Source: Sorangium cellulosum So ce56 (GTDB lineage: Bacteria > Myxococcota_A > Polyangia > Polyangiales > Polyangiaceae). From it: 64,000 bases of DNA. The notes under the pieces were generated by a model, which was not told where the DNA came from, searched no databases, and saw only the letters and a list, made by a program, of their open reading frames with translations. Every line of letters begins with the position of its first letter. The stretch's first letter is position 1. Of the stretch, positions 54,148-62,728 are shown one piece after another. The position numbers were made by a program, and so were the translations under genes. Location of the stretch: contig NC_010162.1 in NCBI RefSeq assembly GCF_000067165.1, positions 3,421,001-3,485,000 of the forward strand, read 5' to 3'.

Positions 54148-55005
54148 ATGCCCGTGCTGGCTGCGCCGTTGCTCGATGCTCTGATCGACCGCTCTCTGGA
54201 AGAAGATCTCGCGGGAGGCGATCTCACCACCGAGGCTTGTGTCGAGGCCTCCGCGCGCGCGACCGCGAAGGCGGTCGCGCGCAAGCCGCTCGTCGCGTGC
54301 GGGGGCGACGTGTTCCTGCGCGTCTTTCAGCGCCTGGATCGGCAAGTGCAAGGCGAGGTGCTCGTCGCGGACGGCACCGCCGTCGGCGCCGGCGCGGTGC
54401 TGTGGACGGTGCGTGGCAGCGCGCGCTCGCTCCTCAGCGCGGAACGCACCGCGCTCAACCTCGCGCAGCGGATGAGCGGCGTCGCCTCCGAGGCGCGCCG
54501 CTACGCCGAGGCGATCCCGGCTGGGTCGAGCGTGCGCATCACCGACACCCGCAAGACGACGCCCGGTCTCCGCGGGCTGGAGCGCTACGCGGTGCGCGTG
54601 GGCGGCGCGCACAACCACCGCGACAGCCTCGGGAGCGCCGTGCTCATCAAGGACAACCACATCATCGCGGCGGGCGGCATCGCGACCGCCATCGCCCGCG
54701 CGCGGGCGCGCGCCCCGCACACGACGAAGGTCGAGGTCGAGGTGGCCTCGCTGCAGGAGCTCGATCAGGCGCTCGCCGCCGGCGCCGACATCATCATGCT
54801 CGACAACTTCACGCTGGCCGACGTCAAGGCCGCGTCCGCGCGCGTGCGGTCGGCGCAGCACGGCCGGCCTCTCCTCGAGGTCTCCGGCGGCATCACGCTG
54901 GAGCGCATCCCCGAGCTCGCCGCGGCGGGCATCGACGTCATCAGCGCCGGGGCGCTGACGCATTCGGCGCGCGCGGCCGACATCGCGCTGGATCTCTCGC
55001 TGTGA
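54148..55005 (+). CDS. nadC: Nicotinate-nucleotide pyrophosphorylase (quinolinate phosphoribosyltransferase)
   Basis: 285 residues. NadC converts quinolinate and PRPP to nicotinate mononucleotide in NAD synthesis. Motifs: EDLAGGDLTTEA, ALNLAQRMSGVA, TDTRKTTPGLRGLERYAVRVGGAHNHR, LIKDNHI, EVEVASLQELDQAL, MLDNF and EVSGGI. The ATG at 54148 abuts GAGGAG; GTG at 54154 has the better spacing (6 nt) and may be the true start. Its stop overlaps the birA start (GTGA). nadA and nadB are not in the window. Confidence 0.94.
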   Translation: MPVLAAPLLDALIDRSLEEDLAGGDLTTEACVEASARATAKAVARKPLVACGGDVFLRVFQRLDRQVQGEVLVADGTAVGAGAVLWTVRGSARSLLSAERTALNLAQRMSGVASEARRYAEAIPAGSSVRITDTRKTTPGLRGLERYAVRVGGAHNHRDSLGSAVLIKDNHIIAAGGIATAIARARARAPHTTKVEVEVASLQELDQALAAGADIIMLDNFTLADVKAASARVRSAQHGRPLLEVSGGITLERIPELAAAGIDVISAGALTHSARAADIALDLSL

Positions 55006-55823
55006 GGCGGCTCGACGGGGAGGCGATCGAGCGCGAGCTCTCGCGGCTGGGCGCGTCGTTCGGGCGGCCGCTCGCCGTGGCGGCCGAGACCGCGTCGACG
55101 AACGACGACGCGCGGAGCGCGGCCGCAGCCGGCGCGCCGCACGGGGCTGCGTTCCTGGCCGACGCGCAGACGCAGGGGCGGGGGCGCGGCGGGCGCTCCT
55201 GGCACTCTCCGCCCGGCGAGAACCTCTACCTGTCGGTGGTGTTGCGCCCGAGCCTGCCTGCGAGCCGCGTGGCCCCCATCGCGCTCGTCATGGGGCTCGC
55301 CGTCGCGTCCGTCATCGAGCGGCGGCTCGCGCCTCTTCCGTCCCGCGGCGCGTCGGGCGGCGGCTCCGCCGTCGAGGTGCGGCTCAAGTGGCCCAACGAC
55401 GTGCTCGCCGGGGGCCGCAAGCTGGCGGGGATCCTCGTCGAGGCCCAGCTGCGCGGCGAGTCCGTGAGCAGCGTGATCGTCGGCGTCGGGCTCAACGTCC
55501 ATGCGTCGAGCTTCCCGCCGGATCTGTCGGCGCGGGCCACGTCGCTCGCGATGCTCGGGATCGCCGACGTCCCGCGCGAGCGCCTCGCCGCGGAGCTGCT
55601 CCAGGCGATCGGCGACGCGGCGGCGAGGTTCGAGGCGGGAGAGCTCGCGCCGTTCGCGGAGGATCTCGCCCGGATGGACTGGCTGCGCGGCCGCCGCGTC
55701 GAGGTCGGCGGCGTGGTCGGCGTCGCGGCGGGGATCGATCCGGAGGGACACCTGCTGGTCCGCGGCGCGGACGGCATCCTCCGGGCGGTGGCGGCGGGCG
55801 AGGTCAGCGTCATCTCCAGCTGA
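55002..55823 (+). CDS. birA: Biotin-[acetyl-CoA carboxylase] ligase
   Basis: 273 residues. Catalytic biotin ligase domain with STNDDA, GRGRGGRSWHSPPGENLYLSV, LKWPNDVLAGGRKLAGILVE and VGVGLNVH, plus the C-terminal SH3-like part (GRRVEVGGVVGVAAGID). The DNA-binding HTH of E. coli BirA is missing, so it is a class I ligase without repressor function. GTG at 55002 overlaps the nadC stop, giving a coupled cofactor-gene pair. Confidence 0.92.
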   Translation: MRRLDGEAIERELSRLGASFGRPLAVAAETASTNDDARSAAAAGAPHGAAFLADAQTQGRGRGGRSWHSPPGENLYLSVVLRPSLPASRVAPIALVMGLAVASVIERRLAPLPSRGASGGGSAVEVRLKWPNDVLAGGRKLAGILVEAQLRGESVSSVIVGVGLNVHASSFPPDLSARATSLAMLGIADVPRERLAAELLQAIGDAAARFEAGELAPFAEDLARMDWLRGRRVEVGGVVGVAAGIDPEGHLLVRGADGILRAVAAGEVSVISS

Positions 55824-55939
55824 GCGTCCCGCGCCGCTTGCGTTGCGCGCTCGGCGCGGCCAAAGCTCCCGCCCACCTCGGGTCGCCGGCGGCGTGGCGC
55901 CGCCGAGGCGGACCGAGGCTCCTCGGAGGCGTCGCTTCC

Positions 55940-56593
55940 TTGAAAGAAGACACCCTCGTCGTCCACGAAATCTACGCCAGCGTGCAGGGCGAATCGACGT
56001 TCGCCGGGCTGCCGTGCACCTTCGTCCGGCTCACCGGGTGCAACCTGCGCTGCGCCTGGTGCGACACGTCGCAGGCCTTCTACGGCGGCAAGCGGATCCG
56101 CCGCGGCGAGGTCCTCGAGCGCGCGCTCGCCCTCGGCACGCCGCTCGTCGAGCTCACGGGGGGCGAGCCTCTCCTTCAGCCCGGGTCGTTCCCGCTCCTC
56201 GCGGAGCTCTGCGACGCGGGCCGGACGGTCCTCGTCGAGACCAGCGGCGAGGCAGACGTCTCGCGCGTCGATCCGCGCGTGCACAAGATCATGGACCTGA
56301 AGGCGCCCGGCTCGGGGGAATCCCACCGGAACCGCTGGTCGAACCTGGATCACCTCACGCCGCGCGACGAGATCAAGTTCGTGCTCGCCGATCGGGCGGA
56401 CTATGCGTGGATGCGGGACACCATCCGCGAGCGGCGCCTCGACGCGCGCGGCGTGACGCTGCTCGCCTCGTGCGTATGGGGCAAGCTGTCGCCGAAGGAG
56501 CTCGTCCAGTGGGTGCTTGACGACGGCCTCCGCGTCCGGGTGCAGGTCCAGCTCCACAAGGTGATCTGGGGAGCCGACGCGCAGGGGGTCTGA
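55940..56593 (+). CDS. queE: 7-carboxy-7-deazaguanine synthase
   Basis: 217 residues. Radical-SAM enzyme of queuosine (preQ0) synthesis. The Fe-S cysteines are in GCNLRCAWCDT (C-x3-C-x2-C), with an EIYASVQGES start, LTGGEPLLQP for SAM binding, and conserved DLKAPGSGE and LSPKELVQW. The chosen TTG at 55940 has GGAGG about 10 nt upstream; no ATG or GTG fits the family N-terminus. queC and queD are not in the window. It follows birA by 116 bp and is convergent with fbp. Confidence 0.92.
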   Translation: MKEDTLVVHEIYASVQGESTFAGLPCTFVRLTGCNLRCAWCDTSQAFYGGKRIRRGEVLERALALGTPLVELTGGEPLLQPGSFPLLAELCDAGRTVLVETSGEADVSRVDPRVHKIMDLKAPGSGESHRNRWSNLDHLTPRDEIKFVLADRADYAWMRDTIRERRLDARGVTLLASCVWGKLSPKELVQWVLDDGLRVRVQVQLHKVIWGADAQGV

Positions 56594-56656
56594 CCCGCGG
56601 GTCGCCCCCCGCGATGCGGCTCGTGCCGGTGAGGACGGCGCCCTTCTCTCGCAGCC

Positions 56657-57700
56657 TCAGCGCTCGCCGCGCACAAACTGCTCAAAATCTTCGACGTCGC
56701 GGGGCGAGCCGAGGACGAGCGGCACGCGCTCGTGGAGCGACCTCGGGACCCTGTCCAGGATGCGCTCGGCCCCCGTGCTCGCCTTTCCGCCCGCGGCCTC
56801 GAAGATGAACGCGAACGGGCTCGCCTCGTAGAGCAGCCGCAGCTTGCCCTGGCCGCTACGATCGGCGGGGTAGGCGAAGATGCCGCCCTTGAGCAGCGTC
56901 CGGTGCGCGTCCGCGACCAGCGATCCCACGTAGCGCGCGCCGTACGGCCGCCCCTCGGGCTTGCTGTCCTCCTTGATCCACGCGTTCCAGCGGCGCACGT
57001 CCTCCGGCCATCGCGCGCTGTGGCCTTCGTTGATGGAGTACGTCGAGCCGCGCTCGGGGATCCGGATGTTCTCGTGAGAGAGAAAGAACTCTCCCACGGT
57101 CGGGTCGTACGTGAAGCCGTGCACGCCGCCGAGGCCGGTCGTGATGACGAGCAGCGTCGACGAGCCGTAGAGCACGTAGCCGGCCGCGACCAGATCGCGG
57201 CCGGGGCGAAGGAAGTCCGATGGATCGGCGCCCATCTTGGCGTCGCTCTTTCGGAGCACACCGAAGATCGTGCCGATCGAGATGTTCACGTCGATGTTGG
57301 ACGAGCCGTCGAGCGGGTCCACGACGACGATGTACTTCGCTCGTGGGTCCGTGGAGAGGAGCCTCATTTCCCCGAGCTCCTCGCTCACCACGGCCGCGCA
57401 GTGCCCGCGCCTTCCGAGCACGCTGAGCAGCGTCTCGTTCGCGACCTCGTCGAGCTTCTGCACGACCTCGCCCTGGACGTTGGTCTGTCCCGTGTATCCG
57501 AGGACGTTGGCGAGGCCGGCCCGCCGGACCTTGGACGTCACGAGCTTCGCCACCAGGCCGAGCTGGTTCAGGAGGGAGGTGAACGCCCCTGTCGCCGCGG
57601 GGAACCCGAGCATTCCTTCGAGGATATACGTCTCGAGCGTGATCCCGATGCGTGACGGCGCATCCGGCGGCTTCCAGCTCAGATCCCGTTGGTCCGACAT
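56657..57700 (-). CDS. fbp: Fructose-1,6-bisphosphatase class I
   Basis: 347 residues, usual length. Gluconeogenic enzyme removing the 1-phosphate of fructose 1,6-bisphosphate. Metal and substrate motifs are present: EVVQKLDEVANE, SEELGEM, VVDPLDGSSNID, YVLYGSSTLL, and KLRLLYEASPFAFIFEAAGGKA. ATG at 57700. It is divergent from the FBP aldolase gene, which uses the same metabolite, so shared control in the 310-bp gap is plausible. Confidence 0.95.
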   Translation of the reverse strand: MSDQRDLSWKPPDAPSRIGITLETYILEGMLGFPAATGAFTSLLNQLGLVAKLVTSKVRRAGLANVLGYTGQTNVQGEVVQKLDEVANETLLSVLGRRGHCAAVVSEELGEMRLLSTDPRAKYIVVVDPLDGSSNIDVNISIGTIFGVLRKSDAKMGADPSDFLRPGRDLVAAGYVLYGSSTLLVITTGLGGVHGFTYDPTVGEFFLSHENIRIPERGSTYSINEGHSARWPEDVRRWNAWIKEDSKPEGRPYGARYVGSLVADAHRTLLKGGIFAYPADRSGQGKLRLLYEASPFAFIFEAAGGKASTGAERILDRVPRSLHERVPLVLGSPRDVEDFEQFVRGER

Positions 57701-58010
57701 GATCCCTCCGCGTTGTCGGCGAGGACGTTACCGCCCCGCCACGTGCTCGCGCTCGCGTCCGCCGCTGTGGCCCCGAGGGGGGACCGGCGCAGTTTCGAGA
57801 ATTGCGTATCCGATGGCTTCGTACAACATCCTCGGGGCGCTGGACCGCCCGCGCGTTGGGCTCGATACGTTCGTCCAAGTCCTGAAGATGCGGCTTGAGC
57901 CCGCTCGTCCGAGCACCCTGACACGGCGCCGCGGGCATGACGGGGTGGAGTTCACGCCCCGGGCGGGCCGCGCGCTTCCTGGCGCAGCAGCACCTTCGAC
58001 GGAGTGATTC
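57701..58010. promoter_or_regulatory. Divergent region between fbp and FBP aldolase
   Basis: 310 bp must hold both promoters. GGAG lies before the aldolase ATG. I see no convincing -35/-10 pair, repeat or extra gene. Confidence 0.4.
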
Positions 58011-58937
58011 ATGGCGCTCACCACCCGTGTAGAGAAGATCCTCTCCTGGTACGCGTCCGAGAACCCAGGCACGCTGACGAACCTCGTCCGGCTGCTCAAC
58101 CATGGCGCGCTCGCGGGCACCGGAAAGATGGTGATCCTGCCGGTGGACCAGGGCTTCGAGCACGGTCCGGTGCGATCGTTCGCTCCGAACCCCGAGGCCT
58201 ACGACCCCGATTACCACTTTCAGCTCGCGATCGACGCCGGGTGCAACGCCTACGCGGCGCCGCTCGGATCGCTGGAGGCGGGCGCGGCCAGGTTCGCGGG
58301 GCAGGTGCCCCTGATCCTGAAGCTGAACAACAGCGACACGCTGGCGAAGGTGGAGCAGCCCGTGTCGGCGGTGACCGGCTCCGTCGAGGACGCGCTCCGC
58401 CTCGGCTGCGTCGGCGTCGGCTACACCATCTACCCCGGGTCCGGCGCGAGAAACAGGATGTACGAGGACCTTCGCGAGATCGCCCTCGAGGCCAAGCGCA
58501 GGGGCCTGGTCGTCATCGTCTGGAGCTATCCGCGCGGCGCCGGGCTGTCGAAGCAGGGCGAGACGGCCATCGATGTCTGCGCCTATGCGGCGACGATTGC
58601 GGCCCAGCTCGGCGCACACATCATCAAGGTCAAGCCGCCGACCGCTCATATCGAGCAGGAGGAGGCGAGAAAGATGTACGAGAAATACAGCATTCCCATC
58701 CAGACGCTCGCCGACCGGACCCGGCACGTCGTGCAGGCGACGTTCGGCGGCAAGCGCGTGGTGATCTTCTCTGGCGGCGAGTCCAAGGCGACCGACGCCG
58801 TCCTGGAGGAGGTGCGCGAGATGGCCGCGGGCGGCTCCTTCGGGTCGATCATGGGGCGCAACGCGTTCCAGCGCCCTCGCGCCGAGGCGCTGCAGCTCCT
58901 CGCCGACGTGATCCAGATCTACGGGTCGGCGCGCTGA
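58011..58937 (+). CDS. Class I fructose-bisphosphate aldolase (DhnA/archaeal type)
   Basis: 308 residues of the DhnA-type TIM-barrel aldolase family. MVILPVDQGFEHGP near the start, SYPRGAGLSKQGETAIDVCAYA, the Schiff-base Lys in IIKVKPPT, and the phosphate-binding FSGGESK and GSIMGRNAFQRP are all present. It cleaves or makes fructose 1,6-bisphosphate. GGAG precedes the ATG by about 6 nt. A GC-rich hairpin follows the stop. Confidence 0.93.
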   Translation: MALTTRVEKILSWYASENPGTLTNLVRLLNHGALAGTGKMVILPVDQGFEHGPVRSFAPNPEAYDPDYHFQLAIDAGCNAYAAPLGSLEAGAARFAGQVPLILKLNNSDTLAKVEQPVSAVTGSVEDALRLGCVGVGYTIYPGSGARNRMYEDLREIALEAKRRGLVVIVWSYPRGAGLSKQGETAIDVCAYAATIAAQLGAHIIKVKPPTAHIEQEEARKMYEKYSIPIQTLADRTRHVVQATFGGKRVVIFSGGESKATDAVLEEVREMAAGGSFGSIMGRNAFQRPRAEALQLLADVIQIYGSAR

Positions 58938-58957
58938 CGCCCCTCGATCCGGCGCTC

Positions 58958-58977
58958 GGGCCGGGCTGGCCCGGCCC
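58958..58977 (+). terminator. GC-rich hairpin after FBP aldolase
   Basis: GGGCCGGGC (58958-58966) and GCCCGGCCC (58969-58977) are perfectly complementary with 2 nt between, giving in practice a 7-bp stem with a 6-nt loop. It begins 21 nt after the stop codon. No T-tract. Confidence 0.4.
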
Positions 58978-59040
58978 CGCAGCCCGGAGGGCAGCGTCGC
59001 GCGAGGCGCTCCGACAGCAGGCCGCCAAGCGCGAAGCCCG

Positions 59041-59120
59041 TGCGAAACCGCGCGGCACCGCGCGAAACCGGGCGGAACCGCGCGGGACAGCGCGGGACAG
59101 CGCGGGACAGCGCGGGACTG
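59041..59120. repeat. Decamer tandem repeat, about eight copies
   Basis: Successive 10-bp units follow CGCGxxACxG: CGCGGCACCG, CGCGAAACCG, GGCGGAACCG, then three exact CGCGGGACAG and one CGCGGGACTG. The 10-bp period is close to one DNA turn, so a protein bound to each would lie on one face. It ends about 140 bp before pepA. Confidence 0.85.
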
Positions 59121-59259
59121 CGCGCCTGGGAGCGGGAGCGCTCTCCAGCCCGCACCTCGGGCCGACCGCCTGCGGACATCGTCCACGTCGACGGGGTTAG
59201 CCCTTCGTGTTTAGATGCCGCGCTGGACACCCCTCCACATCCCGGGCTCAGGAGACCGC

Positions 59260-60744
59260 ATGCCGATCAAAGTGAACCTCGCCTCGTCCGACCCGCTCAG
59301 CGTCGCCGTCGACGTCGTCGTCATCGGCGTGCCTGAAGGCGCTTCGACGGGTGAGGGCGTGCTGGCGAGGCTGGTGGCGGCGCTGGGCGAGTCGGTGACT
59401 CACCAGGTCAAGCGTGACGACTTCACGGGGAAGAGGGATCAGAGCATCGATTTCGCGACGCACGGCGCGTTGAAGCCCGGCCGGGTGCTGTTGATCGGGC
59501 TCGGCTCGGGCAAGGTCACCGACGTCGAGTGCAGGCTGCTCGCGGCGAAGGGGGCGCGCTTCGCGAACGGCGTGCGCGCCGAGAGCGTCGCGGTCGTGGT
59601 GCCTCCCGGCGTCGAGCGCGCGGAGCGGGCCGCCGCGGAGGGGCTCGTGCTCGGGGCCTACCGGTTCACCCGCTACTTCACGGGCGATCGTCTGCCCAAG
59701 GTCGAGCTCTCCCGCGGCACCGTGATCATCGAGGGGAAGGTGGGCAAGGCGGCGCGCGATGCCGTCGCGCTCGGCCAGCAGGTCGGCGAGGCGATCTGCG
59801 TGGCGCGCGACCTCGTCAACGAGCCGCCGAACGAGGTCTATCCGGAGGCGCTCGCGCGTGTCGCGGTGGACGTGGGCAAGCAGCACGGGCTCAAGGTGAC
59901 GGTGCTCGACAAGGCCGCGCTCACCAAGCGGGGCATGAAGCTCATCATGGCGGTGGGGCAGGGGAGCGCGAGGGATCCCCGGCTGGTCCACATGGTCTAC
60001 GCTCCTCCCGGGAAGCCGAAGGGGAAGCTCGTCTTCGTGGGCAAGGGGCTCACCTTCGACAGCGGCGGGCTCTGCATCAAGCCAGCTCCCGGCATGGAAG
60101 AAATGAAGGGCGACATGGGCGGCGCCGCGAACGTGATCGCGCTGATGGCCGCCGTCGCGGCCGCCAAGCCGAACGTCGAGGTGCACGGCGTCATCGGCGC
60201 GGCAGAGAACATGCCCGACGGCGCGGCGTACCGGCCCGGCGACATCTTCGGCTCTCTGGACGGCAGGACGGTGGAGATCATCAACACCGACGCAGAGGGG
60301 CGCCTGGTCCTCGCCGACTGCCTCGCCTATGCGCGCGCGCTGAAGCCGGACCTCATCGTCGACAATGCGACCCTCACGGGCGCGTGCGTCGTCGCCCTCG
60401 GGCCGACCGTGTCCGGCTTCTTCTCGAACCGCGAGGAGCTCGCGGAGCGCCTGCGGAGCGCGGCGAAGGCCGCGGGCGAGTCGATGTGGCAGCTCCCGCT
60501 CATCGAAGAGCTCCGCGACGGCCTCAAGAGCGACTGGGCCGACATCAAGCACACGGCCGACCGCTGGGGAGGGGCCATCACCGCGGCCTTGTTCCTGCGC
60601 GAGTTCGTGGGGGATGTCCCCTGGGTCCACGTGGATATCGCTGGCCCATCCATGGCGAACAAGCCGTACGGCATCTTCTCCAAGGGCGGGACGGGCCACG
60701 GCGTGCTTACCTTCCTCCGCCTCATCGAAGGCTTCACCGGCTAA
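59260..60744 (+). CDS. pepA: Leucyl aminopeptidase (M17)
   Basis: 494 residues. Two-zinc/manganese aminopeptidase with the family signature NTDAEGRLVLAD and the metal-site segments VGKGLTFDSGGLCIKP and MKGDMGGAANVIA. The N-terminal macro-like domain precedes it. The start MPIKVNLASSD at 59260 is chosen over an ATG 15 codons earlier since it fits the family. ttcA follows 3 nt after the stop. Confidence 0.94.
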   Translation: MPIKVNLASSDPLSVAVDVVVIGVPEGASTGEGVLARLVAALGESVTHQVKRDDFTGKRDQSIDFATHGALKPGRVLLIGLGSGKVTDVECRLLAAKGARFANGVRAESVAVVVPPGVERAERAAAEGLVLGAYRFTRYFTGDRLPKVELSRGTVIIEGKVGKAARDAVALGQQVGEAICVARDLVNEPPNEVYPEALARVAVDVGKQHGLKVTVLDKAALTKRGMKLIMAVGQGSARDPRLVHMVYAPPGKPKGKLVFVGKGLTFDSGGLCIKPAPGMEEMKGDMGGAANVIALMAAVAAAKPNVEVHGVIGAAENMPDGAAYRPGDIFGSLDGRTVEIINTDAEGRLVLADCLAYARALKPDLIVDNATLTGACVVALGPTVSGFFSNREELAERLRSAAKAAGESMWQLPLIEELRDGLKSDWADIKHTADRWGGAITAALFLREFVGDVPWVHVDIAGPSMANKPYGIFSKGGTGHGVLTFLRLIEGFTG

Positions 60745-60747
60745 ACC

Positions 60748-61599
60748 GTGCAACTCCGCCGCAAGCTCGCGCGCGCCATGGGGCGCGCCATCACCGACTT
60801 CGACATGATCGCCGACGGCGATCGGATCCTCTGTGCTGTCTCGGGGGGCAAGGACAGCTACGCGATGCACGCGCTGCTCGTCGACCTCGCGCGGCGCGCG
60901 CCGGTCCGGTTCAGCGTGATCGCGGTCAACATCGACCAGGGGCACCCTGGCTACCCGGGACACCTCCTCACCGACTACATGGCGGCGGGCGGCCACGAGT
61001 TCCGGATGATTTCCGAGGACACCTACTCGATCGTCACCGAGAAGATCCCCGAGAACAAGACGTACTGCTCCCTCTGCTCCCGCCTGCGCCGGGGCATCCT
61101 GTACCGCATCGCGCGCGAGCTCGGCTGCTCGAAGATCGCCCTCGGCCACCACCGTGACGACGCCGTGACGACGCTGCTCTTGAACCTGATCTTCGCGGGT
61201 CAGCTGAAATCGATGCCGCCGAAGCTCATCTCCGACGACGGCGACAACATCGTGATCCGTCCGCTGATCTACTGCGCCGAGGCCGAGCTCGCCGCGTTCG
61301 CCGCGGAGGAGCGGTTCCCGATCATCCCCTGCGATCTGTGCGGGTCCCAGGAGAACCTCCAGCGCAAGGCGGTGAGCCAGCTCCTCGCCGATCTCGACGC
61401 GCGCCACCCCGGGACGCGGCAGAACATGCTCGCAGCCCTCGGCAATGTGCGCCCGAGCCATCTCTTTGACACGGGCCTTTGGAAGCGGCTCGGGCTCGAG
61501 GTCGCCCGGGAAGAGGGGAGCGCACGCGACGAGGCGGGCGTGGGTGCGCCAGCGCCGGACGTGCTGCCCGTGGGCAACCTCCTGAGAAACCTGGCCTAG
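60748..61599 (+). CDS. ttcA: tRNA 2-thiocytidine biosynthesis protein TtcA
   Basis: 283 residues. ATP-dependent thiolation of tRNA position 32 cytidine. The PP-loop SGGKDS, the CxxC motif in TYCSLCSRLRRG (Fe-S ligands), GHHRDDAVTTLLLNLIF and a further IPCDLCGSQENLQRK are conserved. GTG at 60748, 3 nt after pepA, so co-transcribed. The C-terminal 40 residues are variable and acidic. Confidence 0.93.
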   Translation: MQLRRKLARAMGRAITDFDMIADGDRILCAVSGGKDSYAMHALLVDLARRAPVRFSVIAVNIDQGHPGYPGHLLTDYMAAGGHEFRMISEDTYSIVTEKIPENKTYCSLCSRLRRGILYRIARELGCSKIALGHHRDDAVTTLLLNLIFAGQLKSMPPKLISDDGDNIVIRPLIYCAEAELAAFAAEERFPIIPCDLCGSQENLQRKAVSQLLADLDARHPGTRQNMLAALGNVRPSHLFDTGLWKRLGLEVAREEGSARDEAGVGAPAPDVLPVGNLLRNLA

Positions 61600-61608
61600 C
61601 GCTCGCTC

Positions 61609-62451
61609 ATGAGCACGGATGCCCCCGGCGCCATCTCGATCGGCGCTCCGCGCGAAGAGGAGTCCACCGCGTCGGCCTCCGTCGGTCGCGGCGGTGCGTT
61701 GACGCGCGGGGTCGACGGGGCGTCAGGCTCGGACCACCCGGAGGCGCCGCTGCCGGAGGCGGCGCGCTTCGACCTGGGTCCGGGCGGCGGGCGCGCCCCG
61801 CAGGCGTTGCTCGCCGCGGTCGTCGCCTGGATGATCACGGTCGCGCCCGCGGGTTTCGGTCGCGGCGCGCCCGTGGTCGCCAGCATCGCCGCCACGCTCG
61901 CCTTCCTGTGCGGCGTCGCTGCGCCGCTGCTCGCCGCCACGCACCGCCGGGTCGCGCGGCACCTCGGCATCTCCGTCTTCCTCGCGCTGGTCACGCTGAC
62001 CTGGCTGCTGGCTTCTCCTTCCCTTCAGCCATCCCGCCTCGACCCGGTCCGCGCGGCGATCGGCGCGATCGCCTGGGGCCTCTTCGCGCTTTCCTGGCGC
62101 GATCGCTGGGACGTGCGGCGCCAGCCCGAGCCGGAGCCAGACGCCCCGCTCCTGCAGGCCCGAGCCCACCTCCCTCCGCTCGCGACGGCCATCGTCGCGT
62201 TCGGAGCGCTCGTGAGCCTCGCGATCCTCGTGCTCGCCTGGCGCATCCGGGACCCGGAGCGCGCCCTCTTGGCCCAGGCCGTCGCGGTGGCCTGCGCTGT
62301 CGCGCTGATCACGGCGGCGTCCGGCGTCGCGGTGGCTCGTGGCCGCCGGCACACGGGCGGCGGACGGCGGCTCCCCCACCGAGCCGTTCGGCACCTGGTG
62401 GTCCTGATCGTCTTTGCGGTGCTGGGGGCGGTCGCGATGACGCTGCGGTGA
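61609..62451 (+). CDS. Polytopic membrane protein, hypothetical
   Basis: 280 residues: a disordered N-terminus of about 65 residues, then about six hydrophobic segments (LLAAVVAWMITVAPAGFG; IAATLAFLCGVAAPLLAA; LGISVFLALVTLTWLLA; LATAIVAFGALVSLAILVLAW; VAVACAVALITAASGVAV; HLVVLIVFAVLGAVAMTL). No family is recognised. It starts 10 nt after ttcA. Confidence 0.6.
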   Translation: MSTDAPGAISIGAPREEESTASASVGRGGALTRGVDGASGSDHPEAPLPEAARFDLGPGGGRAPQALLAAVVAWMITVAPAGFGRGAPVVASIAATLAFLCGVAAPLLAATHRRVARHLGISVFLALVTLTWLLASPSLQPSRLDPVRAAIGAIAWGLFALSWRDRWDVRRQPEPEPDAPLLQARAHLPPLATAIVAFGALVSLAILVLAWRIRDPERALLAQAVAVACAVALITAASGVAVARGRRHTGGGRRLPHRAVRHLVVLIVFAVLGAVAMTLR

Positions 62452-62539
62452 GCGGCGGCGCGGCCGTGGCCTCCCGGCTGCCGCCGCCCCCTGGTGTCCC
62501 CGCATCCCCGCCGGTTCCTCACCAAATCGCGTTACACTC

Positions 62540-62728
62540 ATGGGCGTGTCCCGCGCAGTCGATGTGTTCGCGGTTCTGCTCCTCGTAGCCGCAGCGTTCT
62601 CCTTTGCCTTCGGGGTTCACGCGCTCGGTGATCGCCAGGATTTCAAGGCGATCTACCTCCTCGTGATCGGCGGCCTCTCGCTCAAGGCGTCCACGGAGAT
62701 CCTTCGTCCCCGCGGGGGTAGCGCGTGA
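62540..62728 (+). CDS. Small membrane protein, hypothetical
   Basis: 62 residues with two hydrophobic segments (VFAVLLLVAAAFSFAFG and FKAIYLLVIGGLSLKAS). It overlaps the next gene by GTGA, suggesting co-translation with the PPIase. Function unknown. Confidence 0.6.
   Translation: MGVSRAVDVFAVLLLVAAAFSFAFGVHALGDRQDFKAIYLLVIGGLSLKASTEILRPRGGSA

Larger units (their letters stand above)
58938..59259. other. Intergenic region with hairpin and decamer repeats
   Basis: 322 bp between FBP aldolase and pepA, both plus. It holds a GC-rich inverted repeat (58958-58977) and about eight decamer repeats (59041-59120). No gene is seen. Confidence 0.6.
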
